Source: an uncultured Clostridia bacterium
Lineage (GTDB): Bacteria > Bacillota > Clostridia > TANB77 > CAG-508
Length of the DNA: 41,725 nt
Assembly: GCA_947627265.1 (NCBI GenBank)
Contig: CANQVM010000006.1
Coordinates: 1-41,725 of the forward strand
Direction: 5' to 3'
Made by a program: the position numbers and the translations under genes. Below, piece by piece: positions 41,063 to 41,725 of the stretch. The notes beneath the pieces are model-generated. The model did not search any database. It was not told where the DNA came from and saw nothing but the letters and a program-made list of their open reading frames with translations. Numbering within the stretch: the stretch's first letter is position 1; every line of letters starts with the position of its first letter.

Positions 41063-41725
41063 TTACTCAATTTTCCATCCTGCTGTATTACTTTCTTTTA
41101 AGATTGAAGATTTTACAGAAATTATAGGGAATATAGGATTACTATTGAAAGCATTACCATCTTTAGTTTTATATAGAGAAAATGCACCTACACCTTCATT
41201 AAACACATAGCGGATAAGGAAGTTACAACTATCTGTAAGAGTAGATACACAGCGGGAAGCTACCCAATAGTTTGTATTTTTTCCTTTTGGCATAATTAGA
41301 TTATAATTTACATTTGATGTATCTGTTCCTTTTCCTTGAAATGCACTTTTCATAAAATCATAATTTTTTGACCAATAAGTTTGATATGGTTGTATACTGT
41401 CCGAATTTGTTGTTAAACCACTTGTTTCTTCTCCATCTGTTGATTCTACAAATTTTGTTTGTTCACTCATTCCTAAACCATTTTTATTTTCTTTTCCATT
41501 TATTACGCTTAACTTTTCTTGTGCATAAATAATTGGATACTTTTTATTATCATAAGCACTATTTATTTGTGTTCCATATATTACACTACTACTAATATTT
41601 TTATATTTATGTGCCCCATTTCCTCCGTTTAATGCATCATCTGTCATTTTTCCTTCAATATCTTCTATATTAATACTTCTTCCTTTTATTCCTTTTGTTT
41701 CATTTCCATATAATGTATCACAAGC
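41063..41725 (-). CDS. C-terminal part of a secreted/surface-type protein, 5' end beyond window
   Basis: Frame is open to the window edge (ACDTLYGNETKGIKGRSINIEDIEGKMTDDALNGG...); C-terminal KGKNTNYWVASRCVSTLTDSCNFLIRYVFNEG...PIISVKSSIL resembles a repeat-type surface domain seen in gut Firmicutes. Confidence 0.6.
   Translation of the reverse strand, partial: ACDTLYGNETKGIKGRSINIEDIEGKMTDDALNGGNGAHKYKNISSSVIYGTQINSAYDNKKYPIIYAQEKLSVINGKENKNGLGMSEQTKFVESTDGEETSGLTTNSDSIQPYQTYWSKNYDFMKSAFQGKGTDTSNVNYNLIMPKGKNTNYWVASRCVSTLTDSCNFLIRYVFNEGVGAFSLYKTKDGNAFNSNPIFPIISVKSSILKESNTAGWKIE

Noticed and set aside
1-41725. CRISPR arrays, tRNA, rRNA, prophage or defence islands
   Set aside because: No direct-repeat/spacer periodicity, no cloverleaf-like or rRNA sequence and no recognisable phage or defence proteins were found.

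Overview
Low-GC window from a spore-forming, Clostridia-like anaerobe (gpr and a YtxC-like gene present). It is mostly core genes on the minus strand: fatty-acid synthesis (fabI, accA, accD), recJ, relA/spoT, nrdD, murT-gatD, uvrA, gpr, fhs, xseAB, nusB and the Asp23/AmaP/DUF2273 cluster, plus ABC transporters, an acyl-CoA ligase, a DUF4912-GH57 pair and some accessory genes. No tRNA, rRNA, CRISPR array or transposase gene was recognised. MAIN FINDING: several conserved genes (uvrA four times, murT, fhs, xseA, a small Cys-containing DUF6774-like gene, and probably the 5' end of accD) carry a +1 frameshift of one kind. A single extra C sits directly before a GGN glycine codon, which creates an in-frame CGG codon. 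Reading CGG-N as 'skip C, decode GGN as Gly' restores full-length conserved protein each time, and the frame arithmetic closes exactly. In a by-eye scan of both strands I found no in-frame CGG codon that is read as Arg, although roughly fifty sense-strand CGG trinucleotides occur out of frame. CGA, CGC, CGT and AGG are all used as Arg. This suggests that CGG is an unassigned codon in this genome and is used as a +1 frameshift (or CGGN=Gly quadruplet) signal. Secondary findings: a Crp/Fnr regulator with TTGCAA-palindromic operators placed for activation of nrdD and for autorepression, three large nested palindromic elements, a truncated CMD-cupin gene, one non-CGG +1 frameshift in an ABC transporter, and a Cys-His-Asp transglutaminase-like protein.
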